Source: Elysia chlorotica
Taxonomy: Eukaryota > Mollusca > Gastropoda > Plakobranchidae
Direction of reading: 5' to 3'
NCBI GenBank assembly: GCA_003991915.1
Contig: RQTK01000218.1
Location: 8,654-72,653, forward strand
DNA length: 64,000 nt
Both the position numbers and the translations under genes were made by a program. This document shows positions 1 to 12,300 of this stretch, in pieces; the first letter of the stretch is position 1, and the number at the start of each line of letters is the position of its first letter. Below the pieces are notes generated by a model that was given only the letters and a program-made list of their open reading frames with translations, searched no databases and was not told the origin of the DNA.

Positions 1-63
<63 letters not shown>
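1..63. repeat. (TTA)n microsatellite
   Basis: Uninterrupted TTA trinucleotide run from the first base of the window; its true length is cut by the window edge. Confidence 0.97.
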
Positions 64-64
<1 letters not shown>

Positions 65-454
65 TGTTGGTTTTGTTGGTTTTATTACTAGCATTAATTA
101 TTACCAACGGCAACCAAATCGCTCCTTAAAATTAAGAATGTCGCAGGTAATTATTAGTTTGTTTAGCGAGCGCACCCAGACATGTTTTTATGTGTGCGCA
201 GTCGTTGGGTTTCAGTGCTCCTCTCTTTGTTTGATGGCATTTTTTTTTAAAGGATAGGCTATAATATTTCAGTAGGATCTCCTTCCTTCTAAAGCTATGT
301 TTAATAATGCACGTAAGTGCACTCCCTGTGTAAAACCAAAAGGGGAAAGCAGCTATCATGAGACAAGTTTTGGCACCGACCATCTAGGAATGCCAGCTCT
401 ATCCCCTTCTTCCCAACAGTCTCTGAACAAGTAGAAATGAAGTTTGTAGTGCTT

Positions 455-600
455 GTGACCGTGTGGGACTTAAGTCATGGTGTCCCCGCCGTTTCGTGTG
501 TGGCATCACATAAAATGTTCAAACGTTGGTCTTGGGATCCGTCCACAATATTATAGTTTATATAGTGCTGACGTATGACGTTAAACCAACTCAACTAAAC
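455..600 (+). mobile_element. SINE copy, 3' half
   Basis: Matches the body and tail shared by the other SINE copies in this window: a segment reading like 'gtgtggcatcacataaaat', then the 'ccgtccacaatat' block, then 'tagtgctgacg' and a terminal 'gacgttaaaccaactcaac'. The tRNA-like head is absent, so this is a 5'-truncated copy in plus orientation. Confidence 0.75.
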
Positions 601-2127
601 TAGTCCGTAGTGCTTATGTGTGTTCAGGATATGAGCAATTATTATTTTGATAAAGACGTGTTCTGTGACCTCACTTATAGGTGAAGGAGCCTGTTGTCAA
701 AAACAGCGTACAAAGTTCATGTGATTGTTTAGCAGAACGCTAGGTTAATGTACAAGCTTTATTCTGTTATTATAAGTTTGTGGTATGCGTGGGCAATGGT
801 TGACCCTAGTAAGGCACGCTGGGTCAATCTGCTCTAATGGTTAGCAGCTGTTGTCGCGCTTACAAATCAAGAGGAATTGATGCAAATAGTGAACTTGATT
901 TAGCCTGAGAGTCGTAAACAGAATATGATGACTGAAGAACTTCTCACATAGGTCACAGAGTGATTGGTAGAACCAATTTCGCATGTCTTTTAGGGGAATT
1001 AATCCGTCACGGTTTTTTCGTACCTTGATTGTATAATCAGTGTACGCCAGTGTGCATTTTCATTTTTCCCTTTTTCTTGTTTATTTTAGAACGTGGTCAA
1101 AATAAACTCGCGCTAGATTATATTCTTAATCTGAGTTTGTGTCGCTTCCCGGTTGTTATTCTTCTAGATCAACAAATAGTCGTTCAGAAAACACCCCACT
1201 TTCAATCCTTTCATTTCATTGTCTTATCTTAAACAATCATGCAGATTGCTTTTTTTCCTCCCGTCATCTGATTTATCTATATTAAAACTATATCCCTTAA
1301 CAAAGTCAAGATAGAGAGAAATAGAGAGGATAAAAAGATATAACTTGACATACTGAAAGCTAAGTTAATGTAAAGGTAGCTCTGGATAAGTCTTTTCTTG
1401 TTCACCTGTCATGATGAAAAGCATTCACTGGTGCGCATCACAAACAGATCTCGACCTAGCCTCTTCTTGGCGACTATTTTTGAACATCTTTTACTACCAC
1501 ATCGATCAGCACAAGTTTTGAAATGTATTTTTTTTTTTAAATATCCTTCTTTCGTCAAATTTCTAATTTTAGATATCGGTGAGGGCTTACTTGTTAGCGG
1601 CACATTTATCAATATCATTCATTTTCTAAGAGACACTGTCTTGAAGTATTCATTGTAAAAGGAAAACGCAGAGCTCCATGCAGAAGTGTCCCCTGACCCC
1701 TGCCAATGTTTAGTGGTTTTGGTCACGGCTCATGAGAGTGCTCTCTGACCACTGCTGTTCATCTTAGCGTTGTGTTGGGGCTTTAGATTTGATGGATTTT
1801 AAAGGCCAGAGACAACCGTTGCATGCCGAAAATGTCAGTTAAAGCATTCATACTCGATGCATATAACTAATTAGACCTAAGTCTGTTTAAGTCGGTGTCT
1901 TTGTGAATTTGCACAAGAGAGGTCCACCAATAGAAGCCAAATTCACATCCACAGAAATAAACTTCATTCTTGGTTAATCTAAACCATCGTATGCACTCAA
2001 TTTCAGCCTGAAATCCGGTTTATTTGTATACTTGTTCGTTGATCAAAGCTAATAAGCCTCAGGAAATGTACAGTGTAGGTAGCTTTGAACTTAGAAGTTT
2101 TGCTAAAAATGTAATCGCTGAGTTGAG

Positions 2128-2345
2128 TAAATGTGAGTTGAGTTTTGTTTAACGTCCAAAGTCTGCATAACGTAGGCTATATTGTGGACGGACCCCAATA
2201 CTGACGTCTGACAAGTTTATGTTTCACCCGGTCACATTATACTGACGCCGGCCTCACTAGTTACAGGGGACGAAATCGGACAAATTAATCTGCCGCTCAT
2301 GGGATTCGAACCCCGGACCACCCGATCTCCCAATTTAATGCCTAA
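2128..2345 (-). mobile_element. SINE copy, nearly full, minus orientation
   Basis: Starts on the plus strand with the reverse complement of the family tail (gttgagttttgtttaacgtc), runs through the 'attgtggacggacccc' and 'ggtcacattatactgac' blocks, and ends with the reverse complement of a pol III B box around 2301-2318 (ggattcgaaccccggacc). It ends about 80 bases before the KDM3 acceptor at 2427. Confidence 0.8.
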
Positions 2346-2427
2346 CATAAACTGTAAAGATGTATTGCCTACCTGTAACCAAAAAAAAGGCCCTCCACTA
2401 TTATCTCGCTCTATTGTATTTTCGCAG

Positions 2428-4417
2428 CGTCCCCATGTGGCAAAACTCCAAAGGCATCAGCCAAGAAAAGTCGTGATCAGCCTGCCAAACCTGTGCGGAA
2501 ACTTCCTGCCAATCGGAAACCGCAGAAGTCTACAGGTGACGAGAGCGCAGAGAGCGAGTCCTGTGTGTGCAAACAAACCTGCAACGTCGTTGTAAAGCGC
2601 ATTGAAGAGGAGAATAAAAAATCTAAAGCACGGGAGAAAAATAATTCGAAACCGCCGAGACTGAGAGACAAGAAGTCGTTGAATCCAGAGACAACAGATG
2701 CCAACGTAAACCCCGCGGAGATTCCCGATAAAAACAGTTTAAGTGGTTCTGAAGATCAGTTCGAGCAGGCGGCCACTGTGAACACAAATTCCAAGAAAAC
2801 CATCAAGAAGAGCGCAACAGACAAGAAGAAGGTTGTTGAGGAAAAGGCGGCTAAGAAAGCCGCAGAGGCAGAGGCGCTGAGCCCAGAGGTTAACGCACCT
2901 GAGAAGCGCCATGCTACTAAGACTGCCTCTCCAGTCGCCAACTCTTCTGCTAATGTGATAAAAAATGCCAAACAGGTGAAAAGCCAGGCTGAAGAGGATA
3001 AGCGTCCAGCAGCCTCTACGTCAGATGCAACTTGTGCTAAGAATGATGTTACGGACTCTATAGATATAGAAAAGCCTGTAGGATCTGACATTGCAAAACA
3101 TGACCCTCCCCCAAAACCCAAACCATCGATCATTGAAAAGAGTGATAAGAAAGGCTCAATAAATGACACTTGCGGTGAGCCGTCATCGATTTCTCCCAAG
3201 AAGGACTCTAGTGCAAAAATCACAGGCGCTGAAAGTGATATTTCCAAACATTGTGACGAGGACATGTACTACAAAAAACAAATTTTGAGGGCCGAAGGCA
3301 ACGTGAGCCCACACCATCGAGCGCCAGTCCCTTCCAATCCAGAGGGCATTGACGTGACACGATCGTTAACGGAGCAGCTGTCTAAGAGAAGTAGAGTCCC
3401 CGGCAGTTATTCCTTCAACAGCGACAGCAAGGCATTGCCAGAGGCTGTGGCCGATGTGCACCCGCAGCATAGCTCAGTCCCCCAACACCAGCCCGCGGAG
3501 AAGGACCGCCCTGACTCCTTTCCCAGTTTTAACAAAGGAGACTTCGCCTCCGACCGCCACAGCGCGTTTACCAGCGTCCATGCTGGCCCGCGGACTCTGA
3601 TATCTTCAGGTCCGGACGACAGAGCCGACTCGCGAGCCAGCGACGGACAGCTCTCGTCCCTTAGCTCGGACGACAAGCGGCCGGGCTCTCGCGTGGACGA
3701 TATACGTAGTGTGAGGAGCAGCCCGGGCTCCAGTCCTTTTGTCGTGGACAAGTCAGATGCCGTGTTCCCCTATCGCGATCCCGAATTGATGCGTAAGAAC
3801 CCTGTCCAGAGTAACGTTCAGAACATGATGGCGGCCCAGCAGGCCCAGCAGAAGATGAGCCAGCCGTTCCCTGTGGTACACAATCCCGTTCCAGGCAGCG
3901 CCTCTGCACCTTCGCCCTCTGCGGCGGCCGCGGCTTTCGCTGCCGGGGTCTCCCCTTTGCCGGCGCGCAGCCTGTTGAGCGCACTGCCCAGCACCCTGGC
4001 GTACACAAGCGCGCACCAGCTTCCCCCATCCATTTCGCACCTGTCGCTGCCGCACGGCTACCCCCTGGACGCCGTGGTTCGGGCCCAGCAGCAGCACCAG
4101 CTGGTGGCGCTCCAGCAGCAGCAGCTTATGGGCTACTCGCTCGGCAACCCGGCCAACCGCATGGCGGCGCTGGACGCTCTCTGGCAGCAGCGGGGGAAGC
4201 CCCCGGGCGCGGCGCTACCCAACCCGTGGCTGCTCCAGAAAAACTCAGATAGCCTGATGGCGGGCGAGCTGGCGTTCAGAGACGCTCACCTGCACATCCA
4301 AATCGAGCAGGAGCGGCTGGAGCTCGAGCGACGGGAGGTGGAGCGCAGGGAGATAGAGAGGGAGCGCATTATTGAGCAGGAGAGGAGAGAAAAGGAACGG
4401 AAAGAGATTCTGGAAAG
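2428..4417 (+). CDS. KDM3: KDM3 exon 1 of window: disordered region and helix start
   Basis: Acceptor 'ttttcgcag' ends at 2427 and the donor is AAAG/GTATGT at 4417/4418. The exon enters in phase 1 (its first two bases complete a codon) and leaves in phase 2. It encodes Lys/Ser-rich disordered sequence, then Ala/Gln-rich stretches (3820-4200, notably GC-rich). From about 4300 it starts a strongly charged helix of alternating Glu and Arg that continues in the next exon. No catalytic domain is here. The upstream start codon is not visible. Confidence 0.9.
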
Positions 4418-4469
4418 GTATGTTTTCTTTCCTTCCATTTCTAACACTTAATTCTGTAACTTATCTGTT

Positions 4470-4528
<59 letters not shown>

Positions 4529-6275
4529 CCCCCCCCCCCCCCCCCCCTCCGCTTCCCCCCCCCTCCGTTGGTGACTTGTCCCTGTCTCATAAACGTGAAT
4601 AGCAGCTAAATCAGCGGTGTTTGTATGTACTATTGTCGCCATTTTCTGGCCAGCCAGGTCTGTATCGATCTGACACTCATGCTCCTTCTGTAGTGGCTGG
4701 CTGAGACCCTCAGCACTATTGATTCCGCATTACAGGCCAGCTTAACACTGTATCGACCAGCATCCACAAAGTTCATTCTTCTGTAGTACATGTAACAGCA
4801 ACTGGTAAGGCTTTATGGGGGTGGGGAGGCTGGGTTAGGGAAAACGGCCACGCAAGAGAAGAAAGATAATTATCTTTTGCATGCACGGGTTAGGTAGACA
4901 CACACGCGCATTATAGGCAGAAAAGTTGATGGAAATGTAGAGACACAGACACACAAATAGAAAGAAAAAGTAACACTTGTACAGAGTGGGGGAAAAAAGG
5001 GGGGGGGGGGGTAGTAATAATAGTTTACTGTCGTCACTTTTCATCAAGAGGCAAGTGTGAAGTAATCTGTATCTGCCAAACAATAGTTTACACAATGTGT
5101 CAATATGTCGTTCAGTTGACGAAGCCCAAAATGTAAGTTAATGTAGACTTTCAAAACATTTATGACTTTATGATTCTTGACATTGACAGAGGTTAAGTGG
5201 AAATGACCAACGATTGACTATCTTTCAAGCTAGCTCGTCAGAAGTGATGTGTGTGTTATTCCTGTCAGATATGCTGGCTTAAAAACGTGATGAGGCACAG
5301 TTTAAATATTATAATTATAAATAAACGAAATAAGTATTTACAAATTTTGGGGGAAACAAAAAATACGAACAATAAAACGGTGTGGTGTGTTATTTTATTT
5401 TCGTTTTGTTTAACAGAAGAGTATAGTTAGCCGTTTGTTCTAAAATTCTATTACTAAAAGTATGCTACACATGTAGTTGTTACTTCTCGCTTATCTCTGT
5501 GGACATGATGTCATAAAACCCATTAACAGCAGCTTCAATGATGATACCATTAACTATTTTATCATTACATCTATGTAAGCGTGTAAATGTTCTAAGGATA
5601 ACACAGTTGGCCTATTTTATAGCTGATAAAAATACACTGTGTCTGCTTCAGTTTTTTTTTGGAATAAAAAGATAGTCTAGTTCGTGATAAGAATAAACGT
5701 TTTTTTAGTGTAATGAAGCCAACTTTTTTTTTTTATTTACTTGGGCGTTATCTAGTTATGCATAAGCAAGCATTACCTGCAGGCTTTATTTACACACATT
5801 GGTGAAATAAAAGAAGGCTAATAAAAACAAATACATAAACATATAGACCGAGATCTCGTGGATTTTGTGAAGGTGTTTTCTTATGTCGAAACGTTTTACT
5901 TATTCACGCATCGCGCTATCTTGTTGTTTGTCATGTATTAATGTCTTATCCCGCTCCCGTTAAAATAAAAGCTTAAAAAACAGCACACACACGCACACAT
6001 TGCACTTGTAATTATATTGTGGTGCTCCATTTAATGTAATGATTGGTGTATACATTAAGTTTCTTCATGCAAGTTGCAGTTCAGGCAGTAATACGTGTAT
6101 TAGAAGTGACGGGGATAGTGGAGGCAGAGGAGTAGTATATATTTATATACTTTTTAATCGTTGTTGTAGAGTATGCCCTAAGTTTTTGATGGGTTTGGTC
6201 GTAATGGTGATAACCATTGAGATGCTGTTTTATCGCCGTGGCCTTAGTTCGACGTTCATTTTGTTAAATTAGTAT

Positions 6276-6325
<50 letters not shown>

Positions 6326-9300
6326 TCCCCCTCTCCGAATAATCAATATTAATTCACATTCGATTAGACACACATTCCCTATAGATTTTGACTTTGCTTT
6401 TCTATTTTTTTTTTTTTAATCTTAGAAATCATGTTTAACCTGGATATTAATATCGCGTTTTGTTTACTTTACATTTGATAACGATTTCTCCTCTCTTTGA
6501 CAATACAAGACTGTGACATACAGTTAGTTCATTTTTCACAGATATAGATCTAGATGCAGATGTTGTTGATCATGTATCAAGTGTCATTGTTTTAATTGCT
6601 TTAGCTGGTGGCCTTGCATAGCAATAACTGCATGTAGGGCAGTCTCGGTAACTGCAAGCCTAGCGGCGGGTCCATGTGTGTGTGTGTCCCGTGTTGTCAC
6701 GTACGCCACTTGTGAAGTCGGGGATGTGAATCATGTGCTACATCAGCCTGCGTGCAATGCCGTGCTGAAATTGCTTGTTTACCACATCTGACGCAAGCTT
6801 TCATATTATTCATAAGGGTTTTAGACAGACTTCTCTGCTCTACCCTTTAGCAGTAACTTTATATGTAGGAAAGTTGACCTTTATTTTCTATGTACTAAAT
6901 TCAAATAAATTGTGAAAATACATGATCTAATTTACTTAAAAACTGCTTCAGTATTTTGATGATACGATATAAAAATAGAGCGTGTAGGCCACTTGTGACT
7001 TGTGTCAGCTACATGAAGTGAGTACCCATCTTGTTGCTGAATCTGGATGAAAACAGTTGGGTGAGTTCAAACCATGCGACCCATTTTCACGTGAATCAAG
7101 ACGTTGGTCTATTTAGATTGTTTTGATTGCTGTGAGGCGTCCACATTTTCTGACATAGCCTAGGTTTGGAGCAAATCAGTCCTGTGTCTACCTGTTTGTG
7201 TTTTGTTTGATTAAATTCTTTGTTTCTTGCATTTATTTGTGAATTAAATATAATAATAAATAGAAGAATACGCACATATAGGCATATATAGAAGTAGCCC
7301 ATTTGACGTTCTACTCGCTCTCCAGTTAAGTATACACCCACACACACATACCCACACACTGATTTCTTTGCTTTGCTCTACAGAGAACGCATTGAAAAGG
7401 AGAAAGTTGAGCGTGAGAAGGCGGACAGGGAAAGACAGTTGGAGCGAGAGCGCTTGGAGAAAGAACGCCTTGAGTGGGAGCACAAACAGAACCAGGAGCG
7501 CATCCTCAGGGCCACGGTATCAGTGGACACGGAGGCAGCCGTTGATAAACACTTCGAGGAATCCCTGAGGGGCTTGGCCAACCAGGTAAACCAGTTGATT
7601 TTTCCCCAGGCACCTTTAGCTCTATATACTGTACTCTCCCTTCTTTCACAACATTAGACCTGGCTGTCAACAGCGTCTGATTTCAGGCAGTAGCGATCAG
7701 TTTTGTCACGCTATTTATGTACCCTTTTTCAACACCAGGAAGCGAATATAAAAGAAGCAATGTGTTTTTTTCTTTCTAATTACATATTGGTAGTTTTTCA
7801 AATACCCTTGTGTGCGCACTTCAAAGTCCTTTGCCTCATTTAATCTATCTCTTTTCCTTATTTTTCACCATGCTCGAATATCCCTGTTGTGACTCGATTT
7901 GCACCAAATAGCTATTAAAAATATATATCACAAAAAACTTATCTCTCATTAATCTAGATCCACGTGTTGTAGAGTTGACAAAGTGAGCTATCGAGTGTTG
8001 CATCCTACAATGCTTTGACACTATCTAATCCGTCATGGTGTCCTTGTTCAGCAGTTGACTTTCCTTGTGATCGTTGTCGAATTGTATTCTTTTTATTGCG
8101 AGTTCGAAAAAGAGCAGTGATTCAAACACGTGTAGGTCATCGCAAAACTACCATCATTGCAGGTTAGGCTAAAGTTAATTTTTATATTTAAATTTCTATA
8201 AGCACGGACAGCACAATAAACTTAATTTCCCATCTTATTTCCTACCACTGCAAGTAAATGTGCGTTGGTCTCGGGCAAGCAGCTTGTAGAATAGCCGCCT
8301 GGCAAGTTAGTATTGAGGACAGGCAACCTTTTCCACTCCAGCCCCAGCACACTGAGCTCTCAAAGCTGAACGTTAGTCATGAGGTCGGGCGTCCCCACCC
8401 CACCCCTTTGTTCCCACATTGCGCCCAACTATCCTAGGAAAGTAGGCCTACCAATGATCCCTTGGACTTGGTGCGAAAGGGCACCTGTGGCGCGTCCTGT
8501 GTTAATGTGGCCGCCTGAGCTCACTAGACTGGTCGCGCGTGTGTTTGTCTGTGTGCATGCTGACGCGAGGTATATTGGGAAACCGTCGGACAGAGTGGGA
8601 TTGTTCCCGAGAAGTTAGTGCTGCGTTATTTCAGGGGGCGTCTCGAAGTAATCCAGCATTGGTTTGGGCATTGGAGAGGTTTACCGTTTTGAGTAGATAG
8701 TATGTTGACATGGCCAATACCACTCACTGGTTTTAAACGAACGCGTTTATGAGCCATTGTTAATAAATGTAACAACGTAATGTATTGCTTATTTTCTTAA
8801 AGTTGTTAGATAAAATTGAGGTAGAGGGGTGAGAGGGAGGTTATGGTAAACAGGTAAAGAGTGGCAGTCAGAATAGACGAGAGAGCCCCGTATTCCGCTG
8901 AACCTACTAGAAATTCACCTACTCTTGAGATATTATAAAAATGGGTTTCTATTTGTTTAATTTAAAGAAATGTACACCTTGTTGACGTTATTAAAATGAT
9001 TTAGAAGTTAATGAAATGTATTGGTAAGTTAATGGCAAGTATAGAGATCGATCTCGCGCGGTTTTCGAGTCATTTGTATTTGATAAAAACAGAAAACCGG
9101 TGTAAAATTTTTTTTTAAATAGCACATTATAACGCACTGTGATAGGTCGGCTCCTATCATTTATAACAAAACAAATTGAAAAACTGCACTGCGTCGTGGT
9201 TTAGTCATTATTTGTCGACAAAGTGTAAATAAATGCTCTTATGTCGGTATTCTTCCTTTTCAATTACGTTAAAATACTTTGTCATGTCACAAACTGGTGG

Positions 9301-12300
9301 TACCTTTCTAGAAACGTTGTTCGTTGATTTGTAAGCATAATGATTTATGAATCAAATCTACGTTGTTGTTGAGTTGGTGTAGCGTCCAACATCAGCACTA
9401 TATAGGCTATATTGTGGACGGGCCCCAAGACTAACGTCTGACAATTTATTGTGCTGTCACACACAGACAGGACGGGGATGCCATGACCCTTGTCTCAGCC
9501 GGTCACATTATACTGACACCGGTCCAACCAGTAGGGGGCACAATCGCCTGGGCTCGAACCGGGACCTTTTGCGCCGGAAGCCGATGTTTTACCCCCCAAA
9601 TCAAATCTACGAAACGCTCCACTACATATGCATATAATTTTAAGGCTAATTCATTTTGTCAAATTTTAAATTAATTTGAACAATGGCTCATTTTCTATTA
9701 CCGTTGTCATATACTACTCTATACGTTAATTCAAGTTTCGAAGAGGTTCCATATAACTTGTTCACATTCAGTTCTTATTAGTTATTAAACTTTCTTTTGT
9801 CTTGCTGTTTACCTTTATAGATATTGTATATTCATTGGTTATTATATTTATGATTGCTAAGCAATTGAAAAACTTCACTCACAAGTATTTTCACCGTTTG
9901 TCTTAAACATTTTACTCCTATTTTCCCCCACAACTGACAGGGTATCAGTATGTTCCCATCCATCTCACGAGGGACAGGGCGAGGATTTATCCCCAAAACA
10001 GAGCCCCACCACTCCTACCCACCTCACTCTGTGGCATACCATGAAAAACATTTTGATCATCGGAAAGATAAGATCAAGAAGGTATGTACTCACTGCCATT
10101 TGATAGAGCATTGTGAGGGCTTTTGTATATGAATGAGTCAGGAAAGAAATATTTTGTAATTACATTTTTTTTTTTTTAACATTATCACTAATATCAGGTC
10201 ACGGATAGTATTACATGTTCAATGTGCTTTCTAGTTATATAAATTTTTGTGACTACCTTGAGATTGACTGGTGTTTACCAATGATTCCCTAAGCATCAGA
10301 TCTTCATTGGAAATTAACTTGCTCCCCATATTTTTCAATTTATATTCAGTGTAAAATTTGTAAATTTATTACATAGACGCAAAACCACTTGCACATACAT
10401 GTGTAGCATAAAGATGTCATGTTTTTAGTGGAAATCAAATCAAGTAACCTAGAGCTGTCAAGGCCTTTAATGCCTTTAGAGGATCTCATGTATTTGAAAC
10501 GTTTATGCTTGATCAGAATTCCTGGGTTACTTGTGGAGAAGATGGAGTATTTTATTTTCTGTATTTCTTTTGCTTGTCTTTTGTTAAGTGGACAACTAGA
10601 AATTTGCCAGTATCTGTAAAATGGGATTCTAAAACGTTTGCTTTTTAACTGTGTACAGTACTGCACTTAGCTATGATAAAACACTTGAGTTCTGTGCTCA
10701 TTACTGATAAGTGTGGGAACGTTATACACAAGGATACAAATATTTGATGTCCTATCAAGTAAAATTTACCTTGATTGCCTTCACATCCTTCACTGCCACT
10801 ATTCCCACGGCCTTAAGACAAAATGTGTCATTTAAACATGCAAACGGGGAAGACCACCACACATACAGATACGGTTTGTCCAAACCAGCGGGGAGGGAAA
10901 AAGGAAGCTCATCATACCATATTCTTTTTTATGAAACCAGTGCAGAAAGAAAAAAACTCAACACAAACACATTCAAATTATGGCTTCATCAACACATCAG
11001 TGCTAATGTTTGGCACTATGATTCAAATAACAAATTGTATTGGTAAGTGAATTTATTTTAAAATAAATTTGTTTCTCTTCTGCTCAGGAATCTGATGGTC
11101 TCCCAGATGACAAGAGGTATATCAATAAATCTGCCCCCCCTGAGAAAGGCTCCATGTATGGGGCATACCCTTATGGCACAGGTGGCTACCCCCCTAACTC
11201 AGGCATGGCCCAGCAGCCCAACCAGAAGGCTATCTTCAGCCTGTACGGCCCTCCCACCCCTCCATTCACAATGACAACAGAGCAGCTAAAGCAACGCGGC
11301 CTTATCCAGGAGTCAAAGCACATCAAGGAGGAGGTTGCAGACAAGAAAATTCAGTATACATCCCCTCAGCACCATTCTATAAGCCCTGCTCACTTAAGTC
11401 AGCCCTACCAGCACAAAGACATGCGAGACCCGCATAATTCTGTTATTGTGAAAAGGGAGACCATGCCCAAGCTGGAGAACCCTGTGGCAGCACACACTCA
11501 TCATGCATCCCCACCATCTTCTTCCCCGAGACTGCAGCACCCGCGGCCAGCCCACACCCCGGAGCATCGGCCTGAGCGGCCCCCGTCATCATCCACTAGT
11601 CCAGCCTCCGGAATCACCTCCCACCTTCTCCACCATTCCAGCCCAGTGTCTTGCGGGACTGGGCACCTTCAGTCTCACGCTGGCTTCCGGCCGGCGGAGG
11701 CACACTCCTCCCCAAGATCTCAGAGCCCATACAAACCAGCGGTGAGCCACCTTCAGGCCATGCCTCTGGACTACTGCAAACCCCTCAATGCAAGCAAACA
11801 GCAGCAGCAACTGACTTCCCCTGTGAACATGTCAGGCTATCCAACATCTGTTGGGCAGCAGGAACCTGTCTCAGCCTCCTCTCCATACAGTTACCACTTG
11901 ATCCAGCAAGGCCTTGTGCCCAATCCTATCTATAGTCAAGGAGGATCCATTCATTCATCGAGCCGTCAACCTTCACAGCATGCTAATCCTATTCCTCTTA
12001 CCGGTTCTGGGTCTTTCAAACCGTCACAACTTAGCCCAACTGGGGGCAAAAGAAAAAATTACAGCAAAGATAATAATGCTGTGGCAAGCAGAAAGAAAAC
12101 TAAAGGGCAATATGATCATCCAGGTTCAAATCAATCCACGCCCATTCCAGTTACAACCCCACAGATTCTTACAAATCCATCCCCTTACACAACAAGCAGC
12201 AGTTCTTCATTCACAAGGCCAAGCATCAGTTCTCATACTTCATCTGCATTACCAAACAACAGCCTTTCTTCCATGAGCTCGCCCTACAGTTTCCAGTCAT

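Larger units (their letters stand above)
64..2427. other. Non-coding upstream or intronic sequence of KDM3
   Basis: No exon could be supported here. The KDM3 exon at 2428 begins at a splice acceptor in mid-codon, so this stretch is probably the intron before it. It contains two SINE pieces (455-600 and 2128-2345). The rest is AT-rich unique-looking sequence with only short chance reading frames. Confidence 0.7.
4418..7383. other. KDM3 intron
   Basis: Intron of 2966 bases splitting the charged helix. It holds a CT run with a C tract (4474-4547), a G tract near 5000-5011 and a second CT run (6279-6327). No gene, and no other repeat family, was recognised in the rest. Confidence 0.85.

Noticed and set aside
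2299..2595. Plus-strand frame of 98 codons
   Set aside because: It is SINE sequence running out of frame into the KDM3 exon.
3661..4097. Minus-strand frames over the GC-rich KDM3 exon
   Set aside because: They are shadows of the coding strand, with no homology or splice logic.
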